Shown: positions 24,429-32,604 of the stretch, piece after piece
Layout: each line of letters begins with the position of its first letter
Position numbering within the stretch: position 1 is the first letter of the stretch
Assembly: GCF_023499255.1 (NCBI RefSeq)
Contig: NZ_CP092183.1
Span: 4,646,501-4,710,500 of the forward strand
DNA: 64,000 nt
Reading direction: 5' to 3'
Source: Couchioplanes caeruleus
GTDB lineage: Bacteria; Actinomycetota; Actinomycetes; Mycobacteriales; Micromonosporaceae
Made by a program: the position numbers and the translations under genes
The notes under the pieces: generated by a model
Seen by the model: only the letters and a program-made list of their open reading frames with translations
Databases searched by the model: none
Told to the model about the DNA's origin: nothing

Positions 24429-25541
24429 ATGGGCGCGCACCGTACCGTCGTCTCCGCGCAGGCTCGCCGGCGGTGGATCGTCGTGCTGGCCGCCGTCGCC
24501 GTGCTGGGCAGCCTGCCCGTGCTGGCCGGGCTGCGGCCGGTCCGGGCCGCCGAGGTCGGCCTCGCCACGCTGCGCGAGCGCATCGCCGCGTCCGGGCGTC
24601 AGGCCCATGAGGGGTACGCGCTCAGCAGCGGCCTGCTCCCCCTGCCCGCCCTGCCCGACCTGGAGCAGGTGACGGCCCTGGTCACCGGCACGACCGAGCT
24701 GCGCACCTGGTACGCCGCCCCGGACCGCTGGCGCGTGGACGTCGTCGACGAGGCCGCGGAACGGGACCTGTACCAGACCCCGCAGGCCCAGTACGCCTGG
24801 GACTACGGGCAGAACCAGCTCACCCGGATCGTCGGCGCCCAGCCGGTCCGCCTGCCGCGCGGCGCCGACGTGACCCCACCGGCCCTGGGCACCCGGCTGC
24901 TCGGCCTCGCCGCCGCCGACCGGTTCACCCCGCTTCCCGCCAGACGCGTGGCCGGTCTCGCCGCGGCCGGGCTGCGGATCGTGCCGGCGAGCGCGGACAC
25001 CACCGTGGCGCACGTCGACCTGTGGGCGGACCCCGGCACCGGGCTGCCGCTGCAGGTGGAGGTCACGGCCCGCGGCGGCAGCCGGCCGGTGTTCGTCACC
25101 CGGTTCCTCGAGGTGCACCTGCGCACCCCGGACGCGTCGGTCCTGACGCCGCCGGCCCCCGCGGCGGGCATGGGTTTCACCGTGGCCGACACCTCGGACA
25201 TCCTCGGCGCGATCGACCGGCTGGGCGTCGGCGGGCTCCCCGCGCGGCTGGCCGGGTCGCCGCGCGAGGCCACGGCCGTCGGGGCCGCCGGGGCGTACGG
25301 CGCCGGGCTGGCCCGGTTCGTGGTGGTGGCGCTGCCCGGCCGGCTCGGCTACCGGACGTACGGGCGGCTGCGCGCGTTCGGGCAGGCCGTGACCGTGCCG
25401 CAGGGTGAGGCCGCCGTGCTGTCCACCGGCCTGCTCACCGTGCTGGCCGTCCGGGCCGACCGCACGTACCTGGTCGCCGGCCTCGTGCAGCCCGCGCTGC
25501 TGCGGCGCGTCGCCGCCGAGCTCGCCGGAGGGGCGGCATGA
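24429..25541 (+). CDS. RseB/LolA-like extracytoplasmic protein linked to an ABC exporter
   Basis: This is a 370-residue protein with an N-terminal signal anchor (RRWIVVLAAVAVLGSLPVLAGL) and an extracytoplasmic region whose strand pattern (YAAPDRWRVDVVDEA, YAWDYGQNQLTRI, VDLWADPGTGLPLQVEV) resembles the MucB/RseB and LolA lipoprotein-carrier fold. Its stop overlaps the ATP-binding gene as ATGA, so it is coupled to the two ABC genes. Homologous trios are common in actinobacteria; the job may be to deliver a hydrophobic molecule or to sense envelope state. The exact function is unknown and the fold call is by pattern only. Confidence 0.7.
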   Translation: MGAHRTVVSAQARRRWIVVLAAVAVLGSLPVLAGLRPVRAAEVGLATLRERIAASGRQAHEGYALSSGLLPLPALPDLEQVTALVTGTTELRTWYAAPDRWRVDVVDEAAERDLYQTPQAQYAWDYGQNQLTRIVGAQPVRLPRGADVTPPALGTRLLGLAAADRFTPLPARRVAGLAAAGLRIVPASADTTVAHVDLWADPGTGLPLQVEVTARGGSRPVFVTRFLEVHLRTPDASVLTPPAPAAGMGFTVADTSDILGAIDRLGVGGLPARLAGSPREATAVGAAGAYGAGLARFVVVALPGRLGYRTYGRLRAFGQAVTVPQGEAAVLSTGLLTVLAVRADRTYLVAGLVQPALLRRVAAELAGGAA

Positions 25542-26446
25542 TCGTCACCCGGGACCTGACCAAACGGTACGGGCGCCTCACCGCGGTCGACGGCGTGCAC
25601 CTCGACGTGCGTGAGGGCGACCGGTACGGGCTGCTGGGCCCGAACGGCTCGGGCAAGACCACGCTCGTGCGGATGCTGCTCGGGCTGGTGTTCGCGACCC
25701 GCGGCGAGATCGAGGTCCTGGGCCGCCCGGTGCCGCGCCGCGTCGGCGAGGTGCTGCCCGACATCGGCGCGATGGTCGAGGGGCCGGGGGCGTACCCGCA
25801 CCTGTCCGGGCGGGCCAACCTGCGGCTGTTCGACGCGGCCGGGCCGGGCGGGAGCCGTCGCGACCGGCGCCGGCGCGTCGACGAGGTGCTCGAGCAGGTG
25901 GGGCTCGCCGGGGTGGACCGGCGGCCGGTGCGGGCGTACTCGCTGGGCATGCGCCAGCGGCTCGGGCTCGCCTCGGCGCTGCTGCGCCGGCCCCGGCTGC
26001 TCGTGCTCGACGAGCCCACCAACGGCCTCGACCCGCGCGGCATCCGCGAGGTCCGCGACCTGCTCACCGACCTGAACGCCCAGGGCACCACCGTGCTGCT
26101 CTCCAGCCACCTGCTCGGCGAGATCGACGCGTTCTGCAGCCGCGTCGGCGTGATGGACCGCGGCCGGCTCGTGCTGCAGGAGGACCTCGCCACGCTGCGC
26201 GAACCGACCGGGCGGGTGGTCGTGGCCACGCCGGAGCCCGAGCGCGTGGTGGCCCTGCTCGACGGCGGGGTCGAGGGGCGCGACGGCGCGACGCTGACCA
26301 TCCGGCACGCCGACCCGGCCGCGCTCAACGCCGACCTGGTCGCGGCCGGGATCCGGGTCACCGGGCTCGCTCCCGAGCGCCGCTCGCTGGAACAGGTGGT
26401 CCTCGACATGACCACGACCAGCGCCGACCGGGTGGAGGCGGCGTGA
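25538..26446 (+). CDS. ABC transporter ATP-binding protein (exporter, ABC-2 type partner)
   Basis: This is a 302-residue ATPase of the CcmA/drug-exporter class. It has Walker A GPNGSGKTT, signature YSLGMRQRLGLA, Walker B LLVLDEPTNGLD and the switch His in SSHLLGEID, all intact. The last ~90 residues form the accessory region seen in ABC-2 exporters. The ATG overlaps the RseB-like stop by 4 bp and its stop overlaps the permease GTG by 4 bp, so the three products are made together. The exported substrate is unknown. Confidence 0.93.
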   Translation: MIVTRDLTKRYGRLTAVDGVHLDVREGDRYGLLGPNGSGKTTLVRMLLGLVFATRGEIEVLGRPVPRRVGEVLPDIGAMVEGPGAYPHLSGRANLRLFDAAGPGGSRRDRRRRVDEVLEQVGLAGVDRRPVRAYSLGMRQRLGLASALLRRPRLLVLDEPTNGLDPRGIREVRDLLTDLNAQGTTVLLSSHLLGEIDAFCSRVGVMDRGRLVLQEDLATLREPTGRVVVATPEPERVVALLDGGVEGRDGATLTIRHADPAALNADLVAAGIRVTGLAPERRSLEQVVLDMTTTSADRVEAA

Positions 26447-27273
26447 TCGCGGTCGAACTCGCGAAGCTCTTCCGCCGGCCCCGCACGTACGTGATCACCG
26501 GTCTGCTCTGTGCCCTGCCGCTGATCGTGGCGATCTTCCTCGCGACCACGCGGGTGCCGCCACCGCCCGGTCAGGGCGGCGCGTTCCTGTCCGCGGTGCT
26601 CAGCAACGGCGCGCTGTACCCGGCGGCGGCGATGGCGCTGGTCATGCCGGTGTTCCTGCCGGTGTCGGTGGCGGTGCTGGCCGGCGACGCGGTGGCCGGC
26701 GAGGCGGCCACCGGCACCCTGCGCTACCTGCTGATCCGCCCGGTCGGGCGGACCCGCCTGCTGGCCGCGAAGCTGATCGCGCTGATCGTGTTCGTGCTGT
26801 TCGCGATCGTGGCCGTGCTGCTCACCTCGTACGTGACCGGCCTGGCGCTGTTCGGGTCGCAGCCGTCGGCCGGGGTGGCGCTGCCCGCCGACGTCACCTC
26901 GCTGTCCGGGGTGACCATCACCCCTGCGGGGCTGGCGCTGCGGATGCTCGGCACGGTCGCGTACATCGTGATCAGCATGCTGAGCGTCGCCGCGATCGCG
27001 CTGTTCCTGTCCACCGTCACCGACTCGGCGCTGGGCGCGGCGATGGGTGCGCTCGCCGTGCTGGTCACCAGCCAGGTGCTGGTCACGCTGGACGCGGCCG
27101 CGGCGGTGCGCCCGTACCTGCCGACCCGCTACTGGCTGGCCTGGATCGACTTCTTCCGCGACCCGGTGCTGTGGCGCGACATCGAGCGCGGCGCCGGCAT
27201 CCAGCTCGTCTACCTGGTCGTGCTGCTCGGCATGGCCTGGGCGAACTTCCTCACCCGCAACGTCGTCACCTGA
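26443..27273 (+). CDS. ABC-2 type transporter permease
   Basis: This is a 276-residue membrane protein with six predicted helices, beginning with the amphipathic cytoplasmic segment MIAVELAKLFRRPRTY that is usual for ABC-2 permeases, then the GDAVAGEAATGTLRYLLIRPVGR loop that contacts the ATPase. The GTG start overlaps the ATPase stop (GTGA). It completes the exporter with the preceding gene. Its 3' end overlaps the convergent lipase-like gene by 8 bp. Confidence 0.9.
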   Translation: MIAVELAKLFRRPRTYVITGLLCALPLIVAIFLATTRVPPPPGQGGAFLSAVLSNGALYPAAAMALVMPVFLPVSVAVLAGDAVAGEAATGTLRYLLIRPVGRTRLLAAKLIALIVFVLFAIVAVLLTSYVTGLALFGSQPSAGVALPADVTSLSGVTITPAGLALRMLGTVAYIVISMLSVAAIALFLSTVTDSALGAAMGALAVLVTSQVLVTLDAAAAVRPYLPTRYWLAWIDFFRDPVLWRDIERGAGIQLVYLVVLLGMAWANFLTRNVVT

Positions 27274-28042
27274 CCGGGCACGCCCCCGGCGCCGCGAGCG
27301 GCGCGGTGCCCAGCGCGGCGATCACCAGGGCGGTCACGGCCGGGTCGGTGGGCAGGCCGCTGTGCGACACCTGCCGCTGCGGGCAGATGCTCTGCAGGGG
27401 TACGTTCACCGCGCCGTCCAGCCGTGCGGACTCCGGCGGCTGCACGGTCTCGTCGTTCAGCGTCCAGATCGACAGCCACGGCAGCCCTCGCGGCAGGTCC
27501 TCGTCGCCCAGCTCGTCGAGCAGCGCGCTGCCCGGTGCCAATTGCCGGCACGCCGGCGGGCACGCGTCCGGCGCCAGCGCGGCACCCGCCCCGGCGATCC
27601 GCGCGCCGTGCAGCGGCGACCCCAGCGTCACGACCCGCCGCGCCACCTCCGCGCCGCTGTGCCGGTCCACCCACAGCCGGGTCACGACCCCACCGGCGGA
27701 GTACCCGACGACGTCGACGGAGGGCGACCCGGCGGCCAGCGCGGCGCGGACCGCGTCGTCGAGCGTCTGAGCCTGTCTCACCAGGTCGCCGGTGCCGCCG
27801 TCGGGCAGCGTCACGACCTGCGCGCTGCGCCCGGCCGCGGCGAGCCGGTCGGCCAGCCGGGACAGGGCGGTGCGGCTGCCGCCGTACCCGGGGACCAGCA
27901 GCACGGTGCCCGGCGTGGCCTGGTCGGGCCGTACGCCGCTGTCGTCGTCACCGCCGCCGAGCAGCCGTACGCCGGCCACGGCGAGGACCGCCACGACGAC
28001 CGCGGCGGCCACGAGCAGCAGCAATCGGCGGCGCGGCGACAC
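27266..28042 (-). CDS. Membrane-anchored or secreted lipase-like alpha/beta hydrolase
   Basis: This is a 258-residue protein. Residues ~6-27 form a signal anchor (LLLLVAAAVVVAVLAVAGV), followed by an alpha/beta hydrolase domain with oxyanion segment LVPGYGG and nucleophile Ser in GYSAGG, as in bacterial triacylglycerol lipases (lipase class 2/PGAP1-like). PLHGAR after the nucleophile strand is typical of that group, and the catalytic His is probably in QVSHSGLP. Cys residues near the C-terminus could form disulfides, which supports an extracytoplasmic location. It is convergent with the ABC permease and follows the frameshifted aminotransferase gene. Confidence 0.8.
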   Translation of the reverse strand: MSPRRRLLLLVAAAVVVAVLAVAGVRLLGGGDDDSGVRPDQATPGTVLLVPGYGGSRTALSRLADRLAAAGRSAQVVTLPDGGTGDLVRQAQTLDDAVRAALAAGSPSVDVVGYSAGGVVTRLWVDRHSGAEVARRVVTLGSPLHGARIAGAGAALAPDACPPACRQLAPGSALLDELGDEDLPRGLPWLSIWTLNDETVQPPESARLDGAVNVPLQSICPQRQVSHSGLPTDPAVTALVIAALGTAPLAAPGACPVR

Positions 28043-28073
28043 GTACCCATGATGCCCCGGCGGGCCGGCGCGG

Positions 28074-29109
28074 TCAGACGGTCAGCGCCTTCAGGGCCAG
28101 GTCGACGTCGGCCTCGGTGGAGTAGACGTGGAACGACGCGCGGACCCGCCCGGCCCGCACGGCCGCACGGACGCCCGCCGCCGCGAGCCTCGCCCGGGCG
28201 TCCGGCGCGTCGACGGTGACGATCGCGCTGTCGCCGGGCGGCCGGCCCAGGCCCTCGAGGAAGCGGTTGGCCAGGGCGACGTTGTGCTGGTGGATGCCCC
28301 GGACGCCGATCCGCTCGATCACGTCGAGCGCGGCCGCGCCGGCGACCCAGCTGAACCACGCCGGCGAGATGTCGAAGCGCCGGGCGTCGCCGGCCAGCCG
28401 CATCGGGCCGCCGTAGTAGGAGCCGTGCACGTCGTCGGCGGCGTACCAGCCCGCGGCGATCGGACGGATGCCGTCGCGCACGCGGGGGCCGAGGTAGGCG
28501 AACGCCGTGCCGCGGGGGGCCATGAGCCACTTGTACCCGCCCACGACGACGACGTCCGCGAGGCCCGCGTCGAACGGCAGCCACCCGCACGCCTGCGTGG
28601 CGTCCACGACCACCATGGCGCCCGCCGCCCGGGCCGCCTCGACGATGCCCGCGTAGTCGGCCACCTCGCCGGTCGCCGACTGCACCAGCGAGAACGCCAC
28701 GACGTCGCATCCGGCGGCGGTCGTCTCCGCCAGCCGGGTGGTGGGCACGGGCGTCACCGTCAGCCGCTCGCCCTGCGCCATCCAGGGGAAGACGTTCGAG
28801 GTGAACTCGATGTCCGGCACGACCAGCCGGCTCCCGTCCGGGAGGGCGGCGGCCACCCGGCGCGATCAGCTGCGACACCTGCGCGCCGACCGCGACGTCG
28901 GCGGGCGTCACCCCGGTCAGCCGCGCGAACGCCGCCCGGGCCGCGGTGGTCGCCTCGTCCCAGCCCTCCCAGCTGACCGCGCCGGCCCGCCAGTCGGCGA
29001 GGGCGGCCTGCAGCGCGTCCCAGGCCGGCTGCGGCGGCAGGCCGTAGCTGGCCGTGTTCAGCCAGCCGGGCTGCGGGCTCCAGAGCTGCTGCGCGTCCTC
29101 GATCTCCAC
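28074..29109 (-). pseudogene. Class V aminotransferase (PLP-dependent, cysteine desulfurase-like), frameshifted
   Basis: The product is a class V aminotransferase-fold enzyme. The first part, from ATG 29109 (MEIEDAQQLWSPQPGWLNTASYGLPP, ending VSQLIA), and the second part (VAAALPDGSRLVVPDIEF to the stop at 28074) lie in different frames. Removing one G of the GG at 28859-28860 (plus strand) joins them into one protein of about 344 residues. The PLP Lys is in GGYKWLMAPRG and the cofactor-contacting Asp in VVVDATQACGW; all motifs are present. Either the gene is recently inactivated or the assembly has a one-base error. The second half alone lacks the N-terminal part and would not be functional. 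Confidence 0.8.
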
Positions 29110-29173
29110 GGCCCGAGTCTGTCACCGCCGCCGGCCCGGCGGTAATGGGTGGAGACGTCGCGCGGCACGCTGC

Positions 29174-29201
29174 TAGCGTCGCCGGCATGTACCTCAGCTG
29201 A
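29174..29201 (+). promoter_or_regulatory. Possible leaderless leader peptide MYLS with TAGCGT -10 element
   Basis: TAGCGT (29174-29179) is followed after 7 bp by ATG TAC CTC AGC TGA (29187-29201). This TAnnnT-N7-ATG layout is the usual form of leaderless actinobacterial promoters. The tiny ORF ends 30 nt before a strong hairpin, as in translation-coupled attenuators. Its function is inferred only from layout. Confidence 0.35.
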
Positions 29202-29231
29202 GACGTCCACACCCGAGCACAGGCATCCCGC

Positions 29232-29254
29232 CTCCGCGGGCTTCCCCCGCGGAG
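29232..29254 (+). terminator. Strong GC-rich hairpin, possible attenuator
   Basis: A perfect 9-bp stem, CTCCGCGGG/CCCGCGGAG, has a 5-nt loop (29241-29245). No U-run follows, so it may act as a terminator only with help, or as an attenuator controlled by the short upstream ORF. Confidence 0.45.
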
Positions 29255-29298
29255 CGTCGTCTCCGCACGTGTATGTCACAGCAGAATGAGGTTCATCG

Positions 29299-29565
29299 GT
29301 GATCGGAAACCCATCCGTCTCCCTCGCGGCCCTCCGGTGCCCGTACCGGCACGGCCGGCCCTTCCCGGCGCCGCATGCCGCCGTCCCGCAGGTGACGCTC
29401 CGCCCGTGGAACAGCCCGCCGCGGCGGCGCATCGTCAGCCGCGGTTCCTACCCCCGGCCACGCCCGGCCCGGCGGCGTGGTTTCCCGGGGCAGCCGCCGC
29501 TGTCCTGGCGTTTCTCGCGCGGTCAGGCGCGGGCACGGCGGCACCTCGGCCGGCGCGGCCGCTGA
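29299..29565 (+). CDS. Possible small arginine/proline-rich protein, unknown
   Basis: This is a GTG-initiated 88-codon frame with a GAGG ribosome site 7 bp upstream and very high GC at third codon positions. It begins MIGNPSVSLAALRCPYRHG and becomes extremely Arg/Pro-rich towards the C-terminus. I recognise no family. The competing frame from ATG 29286 has weaker third-position bias at its start. It could be a real small basic protein, a degraded gene, or chance coding in GC-rich DNA. Confidence 0.3.
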   Translation: MIGNPSVSLAALRCPYRHGRPFPAPHAAVPQVTLRPWNSPPRRRIVSRGSYPRPRPARRRGFPGQPPLSWRFSRGQARARRHLGRRGR

Positions 29566-29623
29566 CAACACGCCGGAGGAAAGCAGACGCCGGTTGTCAG
29601 GTTTTGCGGCCAGTATCGGCCGC

Positions 29624-30541
29624 ATGACACAGCAACCACTCACCGGCAGGGTCGCCCTGGTGGCCGGGGCGACCCGCGGCGCCGGCCGGCAGATCGCCGT
29701 CCAGCTCGGGGCGGCCGGGGCCACCGTGTACGCGACCGGCCGCAGCACCCGGGCTCAGCGCTCCGAGATGGACCGGCCCGAGACGATCGAGGAGACCGCG
29801 GAGCTGGTGACCGCGGCCGGCGGCACCGGCATCGCCGTGGCCGTCGACCACCTGGTGCCGGAGCAGGTGGAGGACCTCGTCCGCCGCATCGACGCCGAGC
29901 AGGGCCGGCTGGACGTCCTCGTCAACGACGTGTGGGGCGGCGACCCGCTCACCACGTGGCACAAACCGGTGTGGGAACAGCCGCTCGAGCCCGGCCTGCG
30001 CCTGCTCCGGCTGGCCGTCGACACGCACATCGTCACCAGCCGGTACGCCCTGCCGCTGCTGATCCGCGAGCCGGGCGGGCTGGTGGTGGAGATCGGGGAC
30101 GGCACGACCGCGTACAACGAGGGCAACTACCGGCTGTCGGTCTTCTACGACCTGGCGAAGTGGTCGGTGAACCGGCTCGCGTTCGCCTGGTCGCGGGAGG
30201 TGGCGGAGCACGGGGCGACCGCGGTGGCGCTCACCCCGGGCTGGCTGCGCTCGGAGATGATGCTGGAGCACTTCGGCGTGACCGAGGCGACGTGGCGTGA
30301 CGCGACGCGCATCGAACCGCACTTCGCGATCTCGGAGTCCCCCGCGTACGTGGGCCGGGCGGTCGCCGCGCTGGCCGCCGACCCGGACCGGGCCCGGTGG
30401 AACGGCCGGTCGGTGTCCAGCGGCGAGCTCGCCCGGGAGTACGGCTTCACCGACCTCGACGGCAGCCGGCCGGACGCGTGGCGCTACCTGGTCGAGGTGC
30501 AGGACCCGGGCAAGCCGGCCGACGTGACCGGTTACCGGTAG
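29624..30541 (+). CDS. SDR-family NAD(P)-dependent oxidoreductase
   Basis: This is a 305-residue short-chain dehydrogenase. The Rossmann motif is AGATRGAGRQIA, TGRST follows beta-2 and suggests NADP(H), and the active-site Tyr-Lys pair is in YDLAKWSVN. The protein is longer than classical SDRs (~250) by a C-terminal extension that includes GRSVSSGELAREYGF. The ATG is the natural start; upstream in-frame codons are low quality. It converges with, and overlaps by 10 bp, a WYL-domain regulator gene, a pairing often seen in actinobacteria, where the regulator may control the enzyme. The substrate is unknown. Confidence 0.87.
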   Translation: MTQQPLTGRVALVAGATRGAGRQIAVQLGAAGATVYATGRSTRAQRSEMDRPETIEETAELVTAAGGTGIAVAVDHLVPEQVEDLVRRIDAEQGRLDVLVNDVWGGDPLTTWHKPVWEQPLEPGLRLLRLAVDTHIVTSRYALPLLIREPGGLVVEIGDGTTAYNEGNYRLSVFYDLAKWSVNRLAFAWSREVAEHGATAVALTPGWLRSEMMLEHFGVTEATWRDATRIEPHFAISESPAYVGRAVAALAADPDRARWNGRSVSSGELAREYGFTDLDGSRPDAWRYLVEVQDPGKPADVTGYR

Positions 30542-31494
30542 AGCGCCGCCGTCCGGGCCGCGGCCCCGGCGAGCCGGGCGCGCAGCTCGGGCGGCTCCAC
30601 CACCTCGGCATCCGGGCCGAGGCGCAGCACGTACGAGTACGCCACGTCGAGCGACTCGACGGGCAGCCGGGTCCGGACCCACCCGTCCGGGCCCGGATCG
30701 CCGGCCGCCGCGGTGGCCTCCTGCACGGCGACCGGCTCCGCGACGTGGCGCAGCGCGCGCAGGCCGGCCGGGCTGAGCCGGATCGTGATGGTGTCGCGCA
30801 GCATCTGCCGGACGAACTCGGCGGCCCGCCCGGCCCAGAACGACGGCAGGTCGAAGGCGGGGTCCCGCGTGAAGGTCTCCCCCGTCGGCTCCGCGGCCGT
30901 GACCCGGTCGACCCGGTACGAGCGCAGGTCCGCCCCCACCCTGCCGACCAGGTACCAGACGCCGTTCTTGAGCACGAGCCCGTACGGCTCGACCGTGCGG
31001 GTCACCTCCTCGCCGCGCCGGTAGCGCAGGGTGAGGACCTCGTCCTGCCAGGCCGCCCGGGCGAGCCCGGCCAGCAGCGGCGGCGGCGCGGCGTCGGTGA
31101 ACCAGCCGGGGGCGTCGAGGTGGAACCGCTGCCCGGCGCGTTCCGACGCCTCCCGCAGGCCCGGCGGCAGCGCGGCGAGGACCTTGCGCCGCACCGCGCG
31201 GACCGGTTCGCCGAGGCCCATGTCGCCGGCGGGGCCGGGCAGGCCGGCGAGGAACAGCGCCTCGGCCTCGGCTCGGCTGAGCCCGGTCAGCCGGGTGTGG
31301 TAGCCGCCGACGAGCCGGTACCCGCCGGCGCGGCCCTGCTCGGCGTAGACCGGCACGCCGGCCGCGGAGAGGGCGATGACGTCGCGGTAGACCGTCCGTT
31401 CCGACACCTCGAGCTCGGCGGCCAGCTCCGCGGCGGTGAGGGTGCCCCGGGCCTGCAGCAGCAGGACGAGGTTGATCAGGCGGGCCGCTCGCAC
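30532..31494 (-). CDS. YafY/PafC-type helix-turn-helix regulator with WYL domain
   Basis: This is a 320-residue transcription factor. The N-terminal winged helix-turn-helix (AAELAAELEVSERTVYRDVIAL) belongs to the HTH_11 group. The central WYL domain contains the segment GVWYLVGRVGADLRSYRVDRV, with the name-giving aromatic patch and Arg residues that bind nucleic acid or a ligand, and a WCX-like C-terminal part follows. The start is a GTG without a clear ribosome site, so it may be leaderless. It overlaps the convergent SDR gene and sits next to the end of the ebo-type operon. Its targets are unknown. Confidence 0.88.
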   Translation of the reverse strand: MRAARLINLVLLLQARGTLTAAELAAELEVSERTVYRDVIALSAAGVPVYAEQGRAGGYRLVGGYHTRLTGLSRAEAEALFLAGLPGPAGDMGLGEPVRAVRRKVLAALPPGLREASERAGQRFHLDAPGWFTDAAPPPLLAGLARAAWQDEVLTLRYRRGEEVTRTVEPYGLVLKNGVWYLVGRVGADLRSYRVDRVTAAEPTGETFTRDPAFDLPSFWAGRAAEFVRQMLRDTITIRLSPAGLRALRHVAEPVAVQEATAAAGDPGPDGWVRTRLPVESLDVAYSYVLRLGPDAEVVEPPELRARLAGAAARTAALYR

Positions 31495-31533
31495 AGCCGA
31501 TTCTGGAACGCCCGGTGCGCCGGCACAAGGACG

Positions 31534-32604
31534 TCAGCGGCGACGCGCGATGACCGACGACGCCAGCGCGGTCAGCGCGGCGCGCGCCTCGGCCGTCAGC
31601 GGGGCGTTGTCCAGCGCCGCGGTCGCCGCCGCGGCCCGCTTGGCGATGAGGTCCTCGACGCCCTCGAGCGCGCCCGTGCCGACGATCACCGAGCGCAGCT
31701 CCTCCGCGCCCGCGTCGTCGAGGCCGGGGTTGCCGAAGAGGTCGCGGATGCGCGCGGCCTGGCCGCGGTCGGCGCGGTCGCGGGCCATGGCGATCATCAC
31801 CGTGGGTTTGCCCTCGCGCAGGTCGTCGATGACCGGCTTGCCGGTGACGGCCGGGTCGCCGAACACGCCGAGGACGTCGTCGCGCAGCTGGAACGCGTCG
31901 CCGAGGGGGTCGCCGAAGGCCTGCAGCGCCGCCTGCACCCGGGGTGCCGCCCCGGCGAGGGCCGCGCCGATCTGCAGCGGTCGGGTCACCGTGTACCGGG
32001 CCGCCTTCATCCGGATGACCGTGAGGGCGCCGGCGACCGAGCCGTCGCCCACGCCGGAGACCAGGTCGAGGTACTGCCCGGCGATGACCTCGGTGCGCAT
32101 CACCGTGAACAGCCGGTAGCCGCGGTGGATCCAGTCGACCGGCAGCCCCGACTCGTGGAACATGTGGTCGGCCCAGGCGGCGCAGAGGTCGCCGCAGAGC
32201 AGGGCCGCGCTCTGCCCGTACCGGACGGCCTCGCCGCGCCAGGAGTGGCGGGCGTGCACGTCGGCGAAGTGCCGGTGCACGGTCGGCTGGCCGCGGCGCA
32301 GGTTGCTGCCGTCCATGATGTCGTCGTGGATGAGCGCGAACGCGTGGAACAGCTCGAGCGCCGCCGCGGCCACGACGATCGGCTGGCCGTCCGGCTGGCC
32401 CGCGCCGCGCCACCCCCAGTAGCAGAACATCGGGCGCAGGCGCTTGCCGTCGGCGAGCACGAAGCGGCGTACGGCGTCGAGCACCCCGCGCGGCGTGCCG
32501 TCCGGCCAGTGCGGGCGCTGCCGGTCCAGGTACGCGATGAGCGCCGACTCGCAGCGCCGCGCGAGCCCCGCCGCGTCGGTACCCGTGGTCGCCTCGACGG
32601 TCAT
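31534..32604 (-). CDS. Polyprenyl (geranylgeranyl/farnesyl type) diphosphate synthase, last gene of ebo-type operon
   Basis: This 356-residue trans-prenyltransferase joins isopentenyl diphosphate to an allylic diphosphate. The first Asp-rich motif is DDIMD (residues 94-98), the second is RDDVLGVFGD with DDxxG, and GKRLRP binds IPP. Phe89 lies five residues before the first motif, where bulky residues usually limit chain length to C15-C20; the exact length is inference. The ATG overlaps the phosphodiesterase stop (ATGA). Being in the same operon as a UbiA prenyltransferase, it probably supplies the prenyl donor for that enzyme. Confidence 0.9.
   Translation of the reverse strand: MTVEATTGTDAAGLARRCESALIAYLDRQRPHWPDGTPRGVLDAVRRFVLADGKRLRPMFCYWGWRGAGQPDGQPIVVAAAALELFHAFALIHDDIMDGSNLRRGQPTVHRHFADVHARHSWRGEAVRYGQSAALLCGDLCAAWADHMFHESGLPVDWIHRGYRLFTVMRTEVIAGQYLDLVSGVGDGSVAGALTVIRMKAARYTVTRPLQIGAALAGAAPRVQAALQAFGDPLGDAFQLRDDVLGVFGDPAVTGKPVIDDLREGKPTVMIAMARDRADRGQAARIRDLFGNPGLDDAGAEELRSVIVGTGALEGVEDLIAKRAAAATAALDNAPLTAEARAALTALASSVIARRR

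Larger units (their letters stand above)
29110..29623. other. 514-bp stretch without an established gene
   Basis: Between the aminotransferase start and the SDR gene no known protein is encoded. It holds a possible leaderless four-codon ORF (29187-29201), a strong 9-bp hairpin (29232-29254) and an arginine-rich ORF (29299-29565), each listed separately. The layout resembles an attenuator in front of a gene that is degraded or unusual. Confidence 0.5.
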
